A DNA stretch of 20,001 nt from JAHEEL01 sp964195545 (GTDB lineage Bacteria > Actinomycetota > Acidimicrobiia > Spongiisociales > UBA5794): contig CAXMQQ010000067.1 of NCBI GenBank assembly GCA_964195545.1, forward strand, positions 1-20,001. The letters are read 5' to 3'. This document shows positions 1 through 7,438 of this stretch, in pieces; position 1 is the stretch's first letter; each line of letters opens with the position of its first letter. Below the pieces are notes generated by a model. The model made no database searches. It was not told the origin of the DNA and saw only the letters and a list, made by a program, of their open reading frames with translations. The position numbers were made by a program, and so were the translations under genes.

Positions 1-353
1 GCGATCGTGCCTTCGGCATCATCGGCCAGCGTGGGAGAGACCTCGAGGCTGACGTAGCCGTCGGCGCCGTCGGTGGCGTCGTAGACGCGACGGAGCGCAT
101 CCGCCGCACCTCGCACGTCTTCGACGGCGAGCGTCTCGAACACCGAGGAGGCGTCTCCGTCGGCAGCAGCGATGGCAGCGTCGTAGAGGTTCGACCCGGC
201 GATGGCGTTTTCGAAGATCGACGGGTTCGACGTTACGCCGGTGACGCCTTCGTCGATGAGAGCTTCGAGTTCACCGTTGGTCACCATGTCGCGGCGGATG
301 AAGTCGAGCCAGACGCTCTGTCCGGCGGCAGCGAGCTCTGTCAGTTTGGCCAT
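1..353 (-). CDS. tal: Transaldolase, N-terminal part (runs off the window)
   Basis: Transaldolase moves a three-carbon dihydroxyacetone unit between sugar phosphates in the non-oxidative pentose phosphate pathway, in the cytoplasm. About 117 codons are present. The N-terminus reads MAKLTELAAAGQSVWLDFIR, followed by the family features RRD, a GVTGVTSNPSIFE segment and a YVSLEVSP segment. These match the long actinobacterial form of the enzyme. The Schiff-base lysine would lie beyond the window edge. The ATG at 353 is preceded by AGGAGA at good spacing, which supports this start. The gene lies downstream of galU on the same strand, separated by a 167-base gap that holds a long palindrome. Confidence 0.92.
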   Translation of the reverse strand, partial: MAKLTELAAAGQSVWLDFIRRDMVTNGELEALIDEGVTGVTSNPSIFENAIAGSNLYDAAIAAADGDASSVFETLAVEDVRGAADALRRVYDATDGADGYVSLEVSPTLADDAEGTI

Positions 354-421
354 TGGTCTCTCCTGGTGATCGGGGTCCCATGGATTCTCGCAGGTCTGTG
401 CAGCCTGGTCGGCGAATCTCT

Positions 422-506
422 CATTCCGCGGGCCGACAACGTCATGTACAAGGACTGCAACCCTGGGTTCGCGTCCTTGTATATGACGCCGTGAGCCCGC
501 GGAATG
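422..506. repeat. 85-bp near-palindrome between galU and tal
   Basis: Two 34-base arms (422-455 and 473-506) are inverted copies matching at 29 of 34 positions. They surround a 17-base centre that itself holds AACCC-T-GGGTT. The outer 12 bases (CATTCCGCGGGC) and the inner block ending TACAAGGAC pair almost perfectly; the mismatches cluster in arm positions 13-18. The element begins 14 bases after the galU stop on the minus strand. It could act as a galU terminator, an mRNA-stabilising hairpin or a small mobile repeat of the REP/MITE kind. No run of T follows it on the minus strand, so a classical terminator is not clear. Confidence 0.8.
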
Positions 507-520
507 GAGGAAGCGTGTTC

Positions 521-1387
521 CTAGGGGAGGAGCCGGCGGAGGGTTGCGGCTACGTCGGCGCCCAGATCGTCTCGCTCGAGGGCCAGGGCCACGTTCGCCT
601 CGATGAACCCCACCTTCGTTCCGCAGTCATAGCGGGCACCGTCGTGGACGACGGCATGGAATGGAGCACCGCCGATGAGGCGGGCCAGCGCGTCCGTGAG
701 CTGGATCTCTCCTCCCGCTCCGCGGTGGCCGTCGCCGAGCAGGCCCATGACCCTCGGCTCCAGGATGTAGCGGCCCACAGCGGCGTAGCGAGAGGGAGCC
801 TCAGCAGGATCCGGTTTCTCGACCAGTCCCTTGACTTCGATCGTTCGGCCGTCGACAACCCCAGGCGTGACGATGCCGTACGAGCCGGTCTCGTCCTCAG
901 GCACCTCGATCACGGAGATTACGTTGCCACCCACCTCGTTGTGGACGTCGATGAGGTCTGCGAGCGGCGGACGATCCCCGCGTAGCAACTCGTCGGCGAG
1001 GAGCACGGCGAACGGACTATCGGCAATCAGGTTCCTGGCACACCACACGGCATGTCCCAAACCCAGCGCGTCCATCTGTCTGACGTAAGAGATCCGGCCG
1101 GGAACCGTGCCGGCAACGTTCGCAAGCTCCAGGAGATCATCCTGTCCGCGTTCGCCCAGTGCCCGTTCGAGCTCAGCGTTCCTGTCGAAGTGGTTTTCAA
1201 CCGCCGTCTTGCCGTGTGCGGTGACGAAGACGAAGTTCTCGATCCCCGCGTCGCGTGCTTCCTCGACCGCATATTCGATCAACGGCTTGTCGACGATCGG
1301 CAGCATTTCCTTCGGGACGGCCTTCGTGGCCGGGAGAAACCTCGTGCCCAGTCCACCGACCGGGAACACCGCTGTTCGCACACCCAT
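521..1387 (-). CDS. galU: UTP--glucose-1-phosphate uridylyltransferase
   Basis: The enzyme makes UDP-glucose from UTP and glucose-1-phosphate for glycan and cell-envelope synthesis. The 288-residue product starts MGVRTAVFPVGGLGTRFLPA, which contains the nucleotidyltransferase signature G-x-G-T-R-F-L-P, followed by TKAVPKEMLPI. Further family landmarks are GSYGIVTP, GLVEKP, GGEIQLTDAL and a C-terminal DCGTKVGFIEANV. An ATG further upstream is open but would add 50 residues lying wholly inside bcp, so I use the ATG at 1387. That ATG shares one base with the bcp stop (TGATG), which implies translational coupling. Length and motifs are normal for the family. Confidence 0.95.
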   Translation of the reverse strand: MGVRTAVFPVGGLGTRFLPATKAVPKEMLPIVDKPLIEYAVEEARDAGIENFVFVTAHGKTAVENHFDRNAELERALGERGQDDLLELANVAGTVPGRISYVRQMDALGLGHAVWCARNLIADSPFAVLLADELLRGDRPPLADLIDVHNEVGGNVISVIEVPEDETGSYGIVTPGVVDGRTIEVKGLVEKPDPAEAPSRYAAVGRYILEPRVMGLLGDGHRGAGGEIQLTDALARLIGGAPFHAVVHDGARYDCGTKVGFIEANVALALERDDLGADVAATLRRLLP

Positions 1388-1848
1388 CAGGTGGCCACCG
1401 ATCGTTCGATCCGCTCGGCGTGGCCAGTCGCCTTGACGTTGTACCAGGCGGCGGTGATGGTGCCGTCCGCATCGATGGCGATCGTAGATCGGATGAGTCC
1501 CTCGTACTCCCGGCCGTAGTTCTTCTTCATCCCCCACGCACCGAACGCCTCGGCGATCGAGTGGTCAGGATCTGAAATCAGGGAGAAGGGAAGGTCGTAC
1601 TCGTCACGGAAGCGAGCGAGGTCTCCCGGCTCGTCGGGGCTGACGCCAACGATGGCATACCCGGCAGCGTCGAACGTCTGATAGCGGTCCCTGAAGTCGC
1701 AGGCTTCGGTCGTGCAACCCGGGGTGAAGGCTTTCGGATAGAAGTAGATCAAGAGATCGCGTCCGGCGAAGTCCACGCTGGACACTTCAACGCCGTTGTG
1801 ATCGACGCCGTGGAATGTCGGTGCCTTCTGTCCTGGTTCGAGTCGCAT
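1387..1848 (-). CDS. bcp: Thioredoxin-dependent thiol peroxidase, BCP/PrxQ type
   Basis: This peroxiredoxin reduces hydrogen peroxide and organic hydroperoxides using thioredoxin. The 153-residue protein has the motif FTPGCTTEAC, with peroxidatic Cys45 and resolving Cys50, the spacing and positions of the atypical 2-Cys BCP subgroup. The ATG at 1848 is preceded by GGGGGA four bases upstream; a TTG at 1860 in the same frame is less likely because it would include that ribosome site. The gene follows rlmN after 30 bases and shares one base with galU, so it sits inside a minus-strand operon. Tail features FRDEYDLPFSLISD and AWGMKKNYG are usual for the family. Confidence 0.94.
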   Translation of the reverse strand: MRLEPGQKAPTFHGVDHNGVEVSSVDFAGRDLLIYFYPKAFTPGCTTEACDFRDRYQTFDAAGYAIVGVSPDEPGDLARFRDEYDLPFSLISDPDHSIAEAFGAWGMKKNYGREYEGLIRSTIAIDADGTITAAWYNVKATGHAERIERSVAT

Positions 1849-1878
1849 AGCGTCCCCCAAAATCGTTTGACCGCAAGG

Positions 1879-2946
1879 CTACTCGGTGGCACTGCGCAGT
1901 CGGAGCTGTCCGCATGCCGCATCGATCTCTTGGCCCCTCGTCTCACGGAGTGTTGCATTGGCGCCGTTCGCGAGCAGGGTCTCAACGAAGCCGTGGATGC
2001 GGTCGCTGTCGGACGGGCGGTCTGCGCTGAGGGGGGTGGGGTTGAGCGCGATCACATTCACGTGTGCCCGCAGGCGCCTGGCGATCGCAGCCAGCTTTCT
2101 CGCCTGATCGTCACTGTCGTTGGCGCCGTCGATGAGTGTCCACTCGATAGAGAGGCGCCTTCCCTTCGATTCGAAATAGGCTTCCGCAGCCTCGACTACA
2201 GCTTCGAGGGGATACCGGTCGTTGAGCGGAACGAGGCGGGAACGGGTCTCGTCATCTGCACCGTGGAGACTCACTGCGAGGTAGACGGGCCACGGTTCGT
2301 CTGCGAGACGTCGGATACCGGGCACGACGCCAACCGTTGAGACGGTGACCGACCTGGCCGACAGTCCGGAGACGTCGACCAGCAGTCGCAGGGACTCGCG
2401 AACGCGTTCGTAGTTCGCGAGCGGCTCACCCATGCCCATGTAGACGACGTTGGTCACGTGGTTCGGGGAACCAGGGATTGGGTATCGACGCAGGAATGCG
2501 TTGGCGTACGCGACCTGGGCGACGATCTCACCGGCCTCGAGATGCCGTTCAAATCCGAATTGCCCAGTCGCACAGAACGTGCAGCCCATCGCGCATCCGA
2601 CCTGGGACGAGATACAGATGGTCGTTCTCTTTCGGTAGCCCATGAGGACGGCTTCGATGGCGGCTCCATCTGGCGCACGAAAGAGCCACTTCCTGGTGCG
2701 GCCGTTGTCGGCGCTTTGGTCGACTTCGACTTCGAACGGCCAGAGATTGCCGCCGATGGTTTCTCTGAGCGAACTGGGCAGGTTCGTCATCTCGTCGGTG
2801 GTCAGCACGGGGGATCGGTACAGCCAGTCTCGAAGCTGGTCCGAGCGAAACGATGGCTCATCGGGAAACAGCGCCCCGAGATCTTCGGGTGCGATCAGAT
2901 AGGGAGAGGCTCCGCTCACGAGAGGCTGGTGGCCTGCTCCATCCAT
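1879..2946 (-). CDS. rlmN: 23S rRNA (adenine-2503-C2)/tRNA methyltransferase RlmN
   Basis: RlmN is a radical SAM enzyme that methylates C2 of A2503 in 23S rRNA and of A37 in some tRNAs. The 355-residue reading shows the radical SAM cluster C118-x3-C122-x2-C125 (in SSQVGCAMGCTFCATG), a MGMGEPL segment, and the C-terminal methyl-carrying cysteine C345 in a RGQEIDAACGQL context. All key cysteines are present. The chosen ATG at 2946 overlaps the preceding gene by 31 bases. A GTG at 2919 forms a GTGA overlap with that gene's stop and would give 346 residues; neither start has a strong ribosome site, so the start is uncertain. Confidence 0.94.
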   Translation of the reverse strand: MDGAGHQPLVSGASPYLIAPEDLGALFPDEPSFRSDQLRDWLYRSPVLTTDEMTNLPSSLRETIGGNLWPFEVEVDQSADNGRTRKWLFRAPDGAAIEAVLMGYRKRTTICISSQVGCAMGCTFCATGQFGFERHLEAGEIVAQVAYANAFLRRYPIPGSPNHVTNVVYMGMGEPLANYERVRESLRLLVDVSGLSARSVTVSTVGVVPGIRRLADEPWPVYLAVSLHGADDETRSRLVPLNDRYPLEAVVEAAEAYFESKGRRLSIEWTLIDGANDSDDQARKLAAIARRLRAHVNVIALNPTPLSADRPSDSDRIHGFVETLLANGANATLRETRGQEIDAACGQLRLRSATE

Positions 2947-3260
2947 GACGCCGCCGTCGACTCCGAGACCCCTGCCGCTTCGGAAACCGTGGCGGTATCC
3001 GCCGAGGCGAGAGCCGCGAACGACGTGATCCCGGCTCCGGTGAGGCGCTCGGCGTAGACCGGCCCGATGCCCTTGACCGTTGTCAGGTCATCATCGGAAG
3101 GTGCGGGTGTGTCTCCGGTCCGGAACCTCGGTGGGGGGCCATCGGGAATTTCGGGAGCCGGGAGTAGCTTGTCGCGCAGCGCCCAAGCGGCCGCGCCGAG
3201 ACCAACGATGACGCCTCCTATGCGGAGGAACTGCTTGAATGGCTTGTTCATGTCGCCCAT
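2916..3260 (-). CDS. Small membrane-anchored helix-hairpin-helix protein
   Basis: The product is 114 residues. Residues 10-28 (FLRIGGVIVGLGAAAWAL) form one hydrophobic segment. A Pro-rich linker follows, then a helix-hairpin-helix-like domain at about 57-112 with LTTVKGIGPVYAERL, the kind of GIGP hairpin seen in DUF4332-like and RuvA-like folds. Such domains usually bind nucleic acid or mediate protein contacts. The short basic N-terminus ahead of the hydrophobic segment suggests the domain may face outward, so DNA binding should not be assumed. The start could be the ATG at 3260 or the one at 3251. The 3' end overlaps rlmN. The function is not known to me. Confidence 0.75.
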   Translation of the reverse strand: MGDMNKPFKQFLRIGGVIVGLGAAAWALRDKLLPAPEIPDGPPPRFRTGDTPAPSDDDLTTVKGIGPVYAERLTGAGITSFAALASADTATVSEAAGVSESTAASWMEQATSLS

Positions 3261-3284
3261 GCTACTGAGTTCAACGACGGGCGG

Positions 3285-4502
3285 CTAGCCGCTGCAACTG
3301 CCGTACGTGGTGAGGCGGCTCCACGGGGCCCACCAGTTGGATCCGCGGCCCTCGTAGTAGTCGGCCAGGTACTTGCCGGCGGCGATGTTCGCTTCGCCGT
3401 TGAAGGGGCTAGCGACGAGACCGCTGGAGTCGACGAAACCGGCACCCTTGGCCCGGCTCGGCCAGTACTTGCTGAGATGTTGCATCAGTCCCGACGCACC
3501 GTATGTCGAGTTGTAGGCGGTGGGATCTCCACGCGACTCGCGCAGGATGATGCCGAGCACACAGTCGACCTGATCTGCCCGCCAGTGCTCGGCGACTGTC
3601 GAGCGCCAGTTCTCAACGTTGCGGATTCCGCCGGCGTCGGCGGGCCACAGCGAAGAGAATCCGCTCGAGGTGGCGGTCGGCTTCGTCGTGGTCGTTGTGG
3701 GTGCCTGGGTGGTCGTCGGTGTCGAAGACGACGGTGGCTTGGTGGTAGTCGTGGGCGCTTTCGTTGTTGTGGTGGTCGCGTCCGGAGCGTCGTAGTTGAC
3801 GGTGATACGAGCCGTTGCCTCATTGCCCGCAGCGTCGCGTGCTGTGAAGGCAGCACCGTTGGCGCCGGGAGCGAGAACGAGATTGATAGACCACTCGCCG
3901 TTGTTCACCTCAGCTTCGAAAGGACCCGAGAAGACCTCGGCGCCGCGCTCGGTAACGCCGGAGAACTCGATTACCCGGCTCGTCACGGTGGCGCCGTCCT
4001 TTGGCGACACGACCTGAATCGCCGGTGGTGTCGTATCCGTCGCTGGAGCGTTCGTTGTCGTGACTTGTTCGGCCGAGGTCGTGACGGTGGCGGTGCTCGA
4101 CTCGGTGGCGTCTGATAGGGCCTCGTCGTCTTCTTCGACTGCTGCGTTGTCGGCCGTGGCAGCGGTGGTGTCCGGTGCGGCCTCAGTGGCGGGGGCGTCA
4201 CTGGATCCGGAATCCGTCTCGGCGACGGCGATTGTCGTGGAGGTGGCCAGATCTGCGTCTCGCTCCGGAGCAACCGCAAGAGCGAGCACGGCCGAAGCGA
4301 TCCTGCCCGAAATCGGGAGATCAATGTCGAGGGTCTCGATCGCAGTCGTGTCGGTCGTTGATTCTGTCGCACCCGGTGTGAACGCGGCAAGGCCGATCGT
4401 CGCGATGAGAGCGATGACCAGGAGGCCGGCGAGAACGAGTGGGATGCGAGACCGCACGTGGCTGATGCTCTGCTTTCCGGGTTGCGTCGGGGGCACCGTC
4501 AT
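3285..4502 (-). CDS. Membrane-anchored protein with Ig-like and transglycosylase-like domains
   Basis: The 405-residue protein appears built to reach into the cell wall. Residues 1-20 are a short cytoplasmic tail and 21-41 a membrane anchor (PLVLAGLLVIALIATIGLAA). A Thr/Ala/Asp-rich linker follows to about 165, then an Ig-like/glucodextranase-B-like domain at about 166-245 (TPPAIQVVSPKDGATV). After a Thr-rich linker comes a C-terminal domain with ILRESRGDPTAYN and GASGLMQ, the signature of soluble lytic transglycosylase/goose lysozyme folds with Glu in ESRGDP as likely catalyst. Two cysteines (QVDCVLG and the tail GSCSG) could form a disulfide. AGGTGA lies just upstream of the ATG. The likely role is peptidoglycan remodelling; the substrate is inferred. 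Confidence 0.85.
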   Translation of the reverse strand: MTVPPTQPGKQSISHVRSRIPLVLAGLLVIALIATIGLAAFTPGATESTTDTTAIETLDIDLPISGRIASAVLALAVAPERDADLATSTTIAVAETDSGSSDAPATEAAPDTTAATADNAAVEEDDEALSDATESSTATVTTSAEQVTTTNAPATDTTPPAIQVVSPKDGATVTSRVIEFSGVTERGAEVFSGPFEAEVNNGEWSINLVLAPGANGAAFTARDAAGNEATARITVNYDAPDATTTTTKAPTTTTKPPSSSTPTTTQAPTTTTTKPTATSSGFSSLWPADAGGIRNVENWRSTVAEHWRADQVDCVLGIILRESRGDPTAYNSTYGASGLMQHLSKYWPSRAKGAGFVDSSGLVASPFNGEANIAAGKYLADYYEGRGSNWWAPWSRLTTYGSCSG

Positions 4503-4630
4503 CCAGTCACCTGCCCCCCAGCAGGGGCGGGGACAGCGCGCACCCGTCTTGTGTCACATCAGGCTATCGGGGCCACCCGTGTAGGGCAAGCCGCGAAATG
4601 GCAATATATGGGTCGGCCGAGGCGTAGACC
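4503..4630 (-). promoter_or_regulatory. Upstream region of the transglycosylase-like gene
   Basis: Read on the minus strand this stretch is GC-rich with several short fold-backs. One is CCCC-TGCT-GGGG immediately ahead of the AGGTGA ribosome site, so an mRNA structure could mask translation. Actinobacterial wall hydrolase genes often carry c-di-AMP riboswitches, but I do not find the conserved 3' signature of that class. I can only call it a possible structured leader. An A/T-rich patch at about 4600-4609 (ATATATTGCC on the minus strand) could be part of the promoter. Confidence 0.3.
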
Positions 4631-4705
4631 GTAATCAGTAGTCCGTGATCTGCACGCGATCGGCGGATGTCGGTACGGATCACTGACTACGGACTACGGA
4701 GTCCT
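4631..4705. repeat. Period-7 repeat array pair, inverted
   Basis: Left array in 7-base steps from 4631: GTAATCA, GTAGTCC, GTGATCT. Right array from 4678: GATCACT, GACTACG, GACTACG, GAGTCCT. The right array is the inverted copy of the left: 4631-4650 and 4678-4697 pair at 17 of 20 positions around a 27-base loop. The array sits between the ggt stop and the transglycosylase start, both on the minus strand. It belongs to a family of arrays found at five other gaps in the window. Confidence 0.75.
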
Positions 4706-4734
4706 TCCGGGCCTGCGTACCCCTCGACCAATGA

Positions 4735-6342
4735 TCATTCACGCCCGATGGCGGTTGCTGTCGAGACGCGAGGATCGGCCTCTCCCCGAACCACATCCCC
4801 GATCGTGATCGTCGACACCGGCCCCCATCCAGCCTCCCACGGTCCGGCCGGCTCTGTCACGTGACCCATCGATGCGATTCCGGCGATCGTGGACGACTCG
4901 TAGCGGGGCTCGTATTTGATGGTGGGGAGGCCGCTCGACGCAGGAGCATCGATCGACCATCGCGGGAGCCGCTGTGCTTCGCTGGGATCGACCTCCGCCC
5001 ACAGCTGATTCGCGGCCACTTGAGCGAGGATCTGCGGCTGCTGATCCCCTCCGCGGGTCCCGAGAACAAGGCGCGCCCGGTCTCCATCCGTCCACAGAGT
5101 GGGAGCGAGCGTATGGAGGGGGCGCCGACCCGGAGTCAGTTCATTCGGATGGCCGGGACGGAGACTGAACCCGGCACCACGGTTGTGCAGCCACACCCCG
5201 GTGGCTCCTGCCGAGATTCCACTGCCGATGCCCCAGAAGTTCGATTGGATGAACGACACAACCATCCCATCGTGGTCGCGCGTCGTGAGATATGCGGTCC
5301 CTCCGGGAGCGTCGGTCGGAATCGGCCATCGGCGGGCCTGTGTTTGATTGATCGCTGAAGCACGTTCGGCGAGTCGCTCGGGGTCGAGGAGTTGATAGGG
5401 GGTCAATGGTGCGGTATCGGGATCCGTTGTCGTGTCCGCTCGTTCCCACGCGACGGCGCGGTAGGTCTCGATGAGGGCATGCTGGAACTCGGGATGAGCG
5501 GGATCGCGGGGCGGGTCGAGTATCTCGAAGACCCGCAGCGCGGCGAGCGTGATCCATCCCTGGCTGTTCGGAGGCACCGTCCACGCGGTGAGGCCGAACA
5601 GGGGGGTCGATGCCGGCGCGACCCACTCGATCTGTTGCCGTTCGAGGTCCTCTGTGGTGACGACTCCATCCGTGGCCTGGACTATTCCCTCGCCGGCTGG
5701 GCCATGGTAGAAAGCTGAGCGACCTTCGTCGGCGATCGCCGTGAGTGTCGCTGCCAGAGCGGGACGGCGCAGCGTTGCTCCCGTCTCGAGCGTTTCGCCG
5801 GCGGGGTAGAGCGCTGCCGCGGAGGGCTGAGCACCGATGAGGTCCTGCAGTCGGTCGAGGGACCCGGCGAGTTCGAAGGAGACCGGGAAACCGTTATTCG
5901 CCCGTTCGATCGCTGGAGCAAGATCGTCGGCGAGCGTGAGCGTCGAGAAGCGTTCGATGAGCGCCTCCCACCCGTCGACACACCCGGGAACGGTGATCGA
6001 CCAGCGACTCCGCATGGGGATCTCGGTCAAACCCTGGTCCCGCAGCGTTGCCGCGGAGGCGCCTGCTCCGGCGCGGCCTGACGCGTTGAGAACGGCCGGT
6101 CGCTCGTCGCCTGGACGATGGACGATGGCGAAGAGATCGCCACCTGGGCCACACGTATCCGGAGCCACCACCGCCAGCATGGCATCAGCAGCGATCGCTC
6201 CATCGATGGCGGATCCCCCCTGTTCCATGATCTGAAGAGCGGCTTCAGACGCCAGGTGATGGGGGCTTGCGGCAACCGCCGAGGTCTGTGGAAGGGGACC
6301 GGTTGAGATCGACGAAGATGGGTCGCGATTCGCAGCGGTCAC
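4735..6342 (-). CDS. ggt: Gamma-glutamyltransferase family protein, cytoplasmic type
   Basis: The family is made of Ntn-hydrolases that cleave themselves and then use the new N-terminal threonine to transfer or hydrolyse gamma-glutamyl groups, for example from glutathione or gamma-glutamylcysteine. The product has 535 residues. N-terminal landmarks are SPHHLASEAAL, GGSAIDGAIA, CGPGGDLFAIV and NASGRAG. The likely nucleophile is Thr349 in APGGTAYL, followed by DGMVVSFIQSNFWGIGSG, which forms the small-subunit start. There is no signal peptide, so it resembles the cytoplasmic YwrD-like branch more than secreted GGT. The GTG start at 6342 overlaps the upstream stop as GTGA, implying coupled translation; no clear ribosome site is seen. 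Confidence 0.9.
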   Translation of the reverse strand: MTAANRDPSSSISTGPLPQTSAVAASPHHLASEAALQIMEQGGSAIDGAIAADAMLAVVAPDTCGPGGDLFAIVHRPGDERPAVLNASGRAGAGASAATLRDQGLTEIPMRSRWSITVPGCVDGWEALIERFSTLTLADDLAPAIERANNGFPVSFELAGSLDRLQDLIGAQPSAAALYPAGETLETGATLRRPALAATLTAIADEGRSAFYHGPAGEGIVQATDGVVTTEDLERQQIEWVAPASTPLFGLTAWTVPPNSQGWITLAALRVFEILDPPRDPAHPEFQHALIETYRAVAWERADTTTDPDTAPLTPYQLLDPERLAERASAINQTQARRWPIPTDAPGGTAYLTTRDHDGMVVSFIQSNFWGIGSGISAGATGVWLHNRGAGFSLRPGHPNELTPGRRPLHTLAPTLWTDGDRARLVLGTRGGDQQPQILAQVAANQLWAEVDPSEAQRLPRWSIDAPASSGLPTIKYEPRYESSTIAGIASMGHVTEPAGPWEAGWGPVSTITIGDVVRGEADPRVSTATAIGRE

Positions 6343-6968
6343 ACTTTGATGCGTTCGATCCGGCGGTTCAGGGCACCGAGGACGGCCTTCACCGTTGCCT
6401 CTCCGTCGTCACCCGATGAGAGCGCCGAGCCAACGGTGAGTTGCTCTCCGCTGCCGTGGGCGCTGACCACGATTGCCACGATGACCCGGCGTGAGCCGAC
6501 GATGCTCACGCTGACAGCATCGAGAGCGATCGGAGGTACACCGTCGTACGTCCGTTCTACGGCATCGATGGTGGCTTCCCCGATGAGGCGGAGTCGAGTC
6601 GAGGCGACGGCTGGTCCGATAGCGGCGCCCGTGCGGTCTTCGTCATCAAAACGAAGGGTGACCTTCAGGGTGGTTCTTGTCCCGTTCGGTTCCTCATTCA
6701 CACCGACGAGTGCAGGCCTGTTGGACTTCTCACCATTGAGGTCGGACGGGCTGATCTGGACGACCGACACGACGCGTCGGTCGATGGTCGCACCGAACCT
6801 GGCCATGGCGAGAGACTGGATGTCGCGCACGACCTGCTTCGCCGGTTTGCCCGACGCGGCGATGACGTGAACTTCCGATACCCGGGGCCCGTCGGTGACG
6901 ACGCGGGCTGCATCGACCGAGTCGAGGTGGGTGATGGATTCTTCGAGTTCTCGATGATCGAACGCCAT
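6339..6968 (-). CDS. Conserved-looking hypothetical protein, two-part
   Basis: The reading begins at the ATG at 6968 (MAFDHRELEESITHLDSVDA) and gives 209 residues; the frame is open further upstream but that part looks non-coding. An N-terminal unit of about 70 residues carries VSEVHVIAASGKPAKQVVRD and a RFGATIDRRVVSVVQIS segment. I recall similar segments from unassigned proteins of various bacteria, without a known function. After a short linker a second alpha/beta-looking unit (about 85-205) has several Val-rich strands and ends in ALNRRIERIKV. No signal peptide, membrane helix, cysteine motif or catalytic motif is visible. It is coupled to ggt by a GTGA overlap. Confidence 0.7.
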   Translation of the reverse strand: MAFDHRELEESITHLDSVDAARVVTDGPRVSEVHVIAASGKPAKQVVRDIQSLAMARFGATIDRRVVSVVQISPSDLNGEKSNRPALVGVNEEPNGTRTTLKVTLRFDDEDRTGAAIGPAVASTRLRLIGEATIDAVERTYDGVPPIALDAVSVSIVGSRRVIVAIVVSAHGSGEQLTVGSALSSGDDGEATVKAVLGALNRRIERIKV

Positions 6969-7438
6969 GATGGCGCAGGGTAGCCCGAAGGCAACGGGGA
7001 GTGGTGTCTTCGAGAACGCGAAACGCTTGTCAGATGGCGTCGTAGCCTTTAGCGTGGTGTTCCTCGCAGCAGCAATGCGGCGGGTGCCCTTGGGCGGGCC
7101 AGTCGATTGTTTGTGCCGAGAGGCACTTGTTCTCCGGTGGGGCCGGGCGAGCACCTAGATAGTTCAAGGTTCCGGGTGTCCTAACGGGCGACCGGGATTG
7201 GGTAGGGGAACCCGGGTTCACATCAACCTCAGCGAAGCGGAATTGCAGTCCGTGAGCGGCGCACATGTCGTGATCGAGTGCACATCCTGGAGAGGTTCGT
7301 GAAGAACAAGTTGGTTCGGACCGGATTGACGATCTCGAGCCTCGCCGCCGCCCTCGTGGCCGGCGTGGCAAGCCTAAGGATCGGTTAAAGCAAAAGCTCG
7401 GGCATCCCCTCCCCAACAAATCCCTCGTGGGAGACGAC
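6969..7438. promoter_or_regulatory. Divergent intergenic region with fold-backs
   Basis: This 470-base gap separates the minus-strand hypothetical gene from the plus-strand HD-GYP pair. Short palindromic elements are visible: GTGCC-GAGA-GGCAC at 7113-7126 (a GNRA-type tetraloop), CCGG-TGGGG-CCGG near 7134-7146, and the 12-base palindrome GAACCCGGGTTC at 7208-7219. Together they suggest a structured 5' leader. I checked for GEMM/c-di-GMP-I, c-di-AMP, TPP and cobalamin landmarks and found none complete. A possible short reading frame lies at 7299-7388. No other gene is seen. Confidence 0.4.
7299..7388 (+). CDS. Possible 29-residue membrane peptide
   Basis: A GTG preceded by GGAGAGG at three bases opens a 29-codon frame: MKNKLVRTGLTISSLAAALV (GTG read as Met), then AGVASLRIG and TAA. 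A basic N-terminus is followed by a single hydrophobic helix, as in small membrane peptides or truncated signal sequences. It lies 50 bases ahead of the HD-GYP pair on the same strand, so it could be an independent small protein or a leader peptide. The ribosome site and the amino-acid pattern are the only support; a 29-codon frame can occur by chance. Confidence 0.4.
   Translation: MKNKLVRTGLTISSLAAALVAGVASLRIG

Noticed and set aside
353..985. Plus-strand 210-codon open frame opposite galU
   Set aside because: It is the antisense shadow of galU, spans the palindrome, and has no family-like motif or ribosome site.
4503..4630. c-di-AMP (ydaO-type) riboswitch upstream of the transglycosylase-like gene
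   Set aside because: The context would fit, but the conserved CCGACAGCTAACCTCG-like 3' segment is absent on the minus strand.
7081..7298. c-di-GMP (GEMM) riboswitch upstream of the HD-GYP pair
   Set aside because: The conserved GGGCAAACC and ACGCAAAGCC blocks are missing; only generic hairpins are seen.
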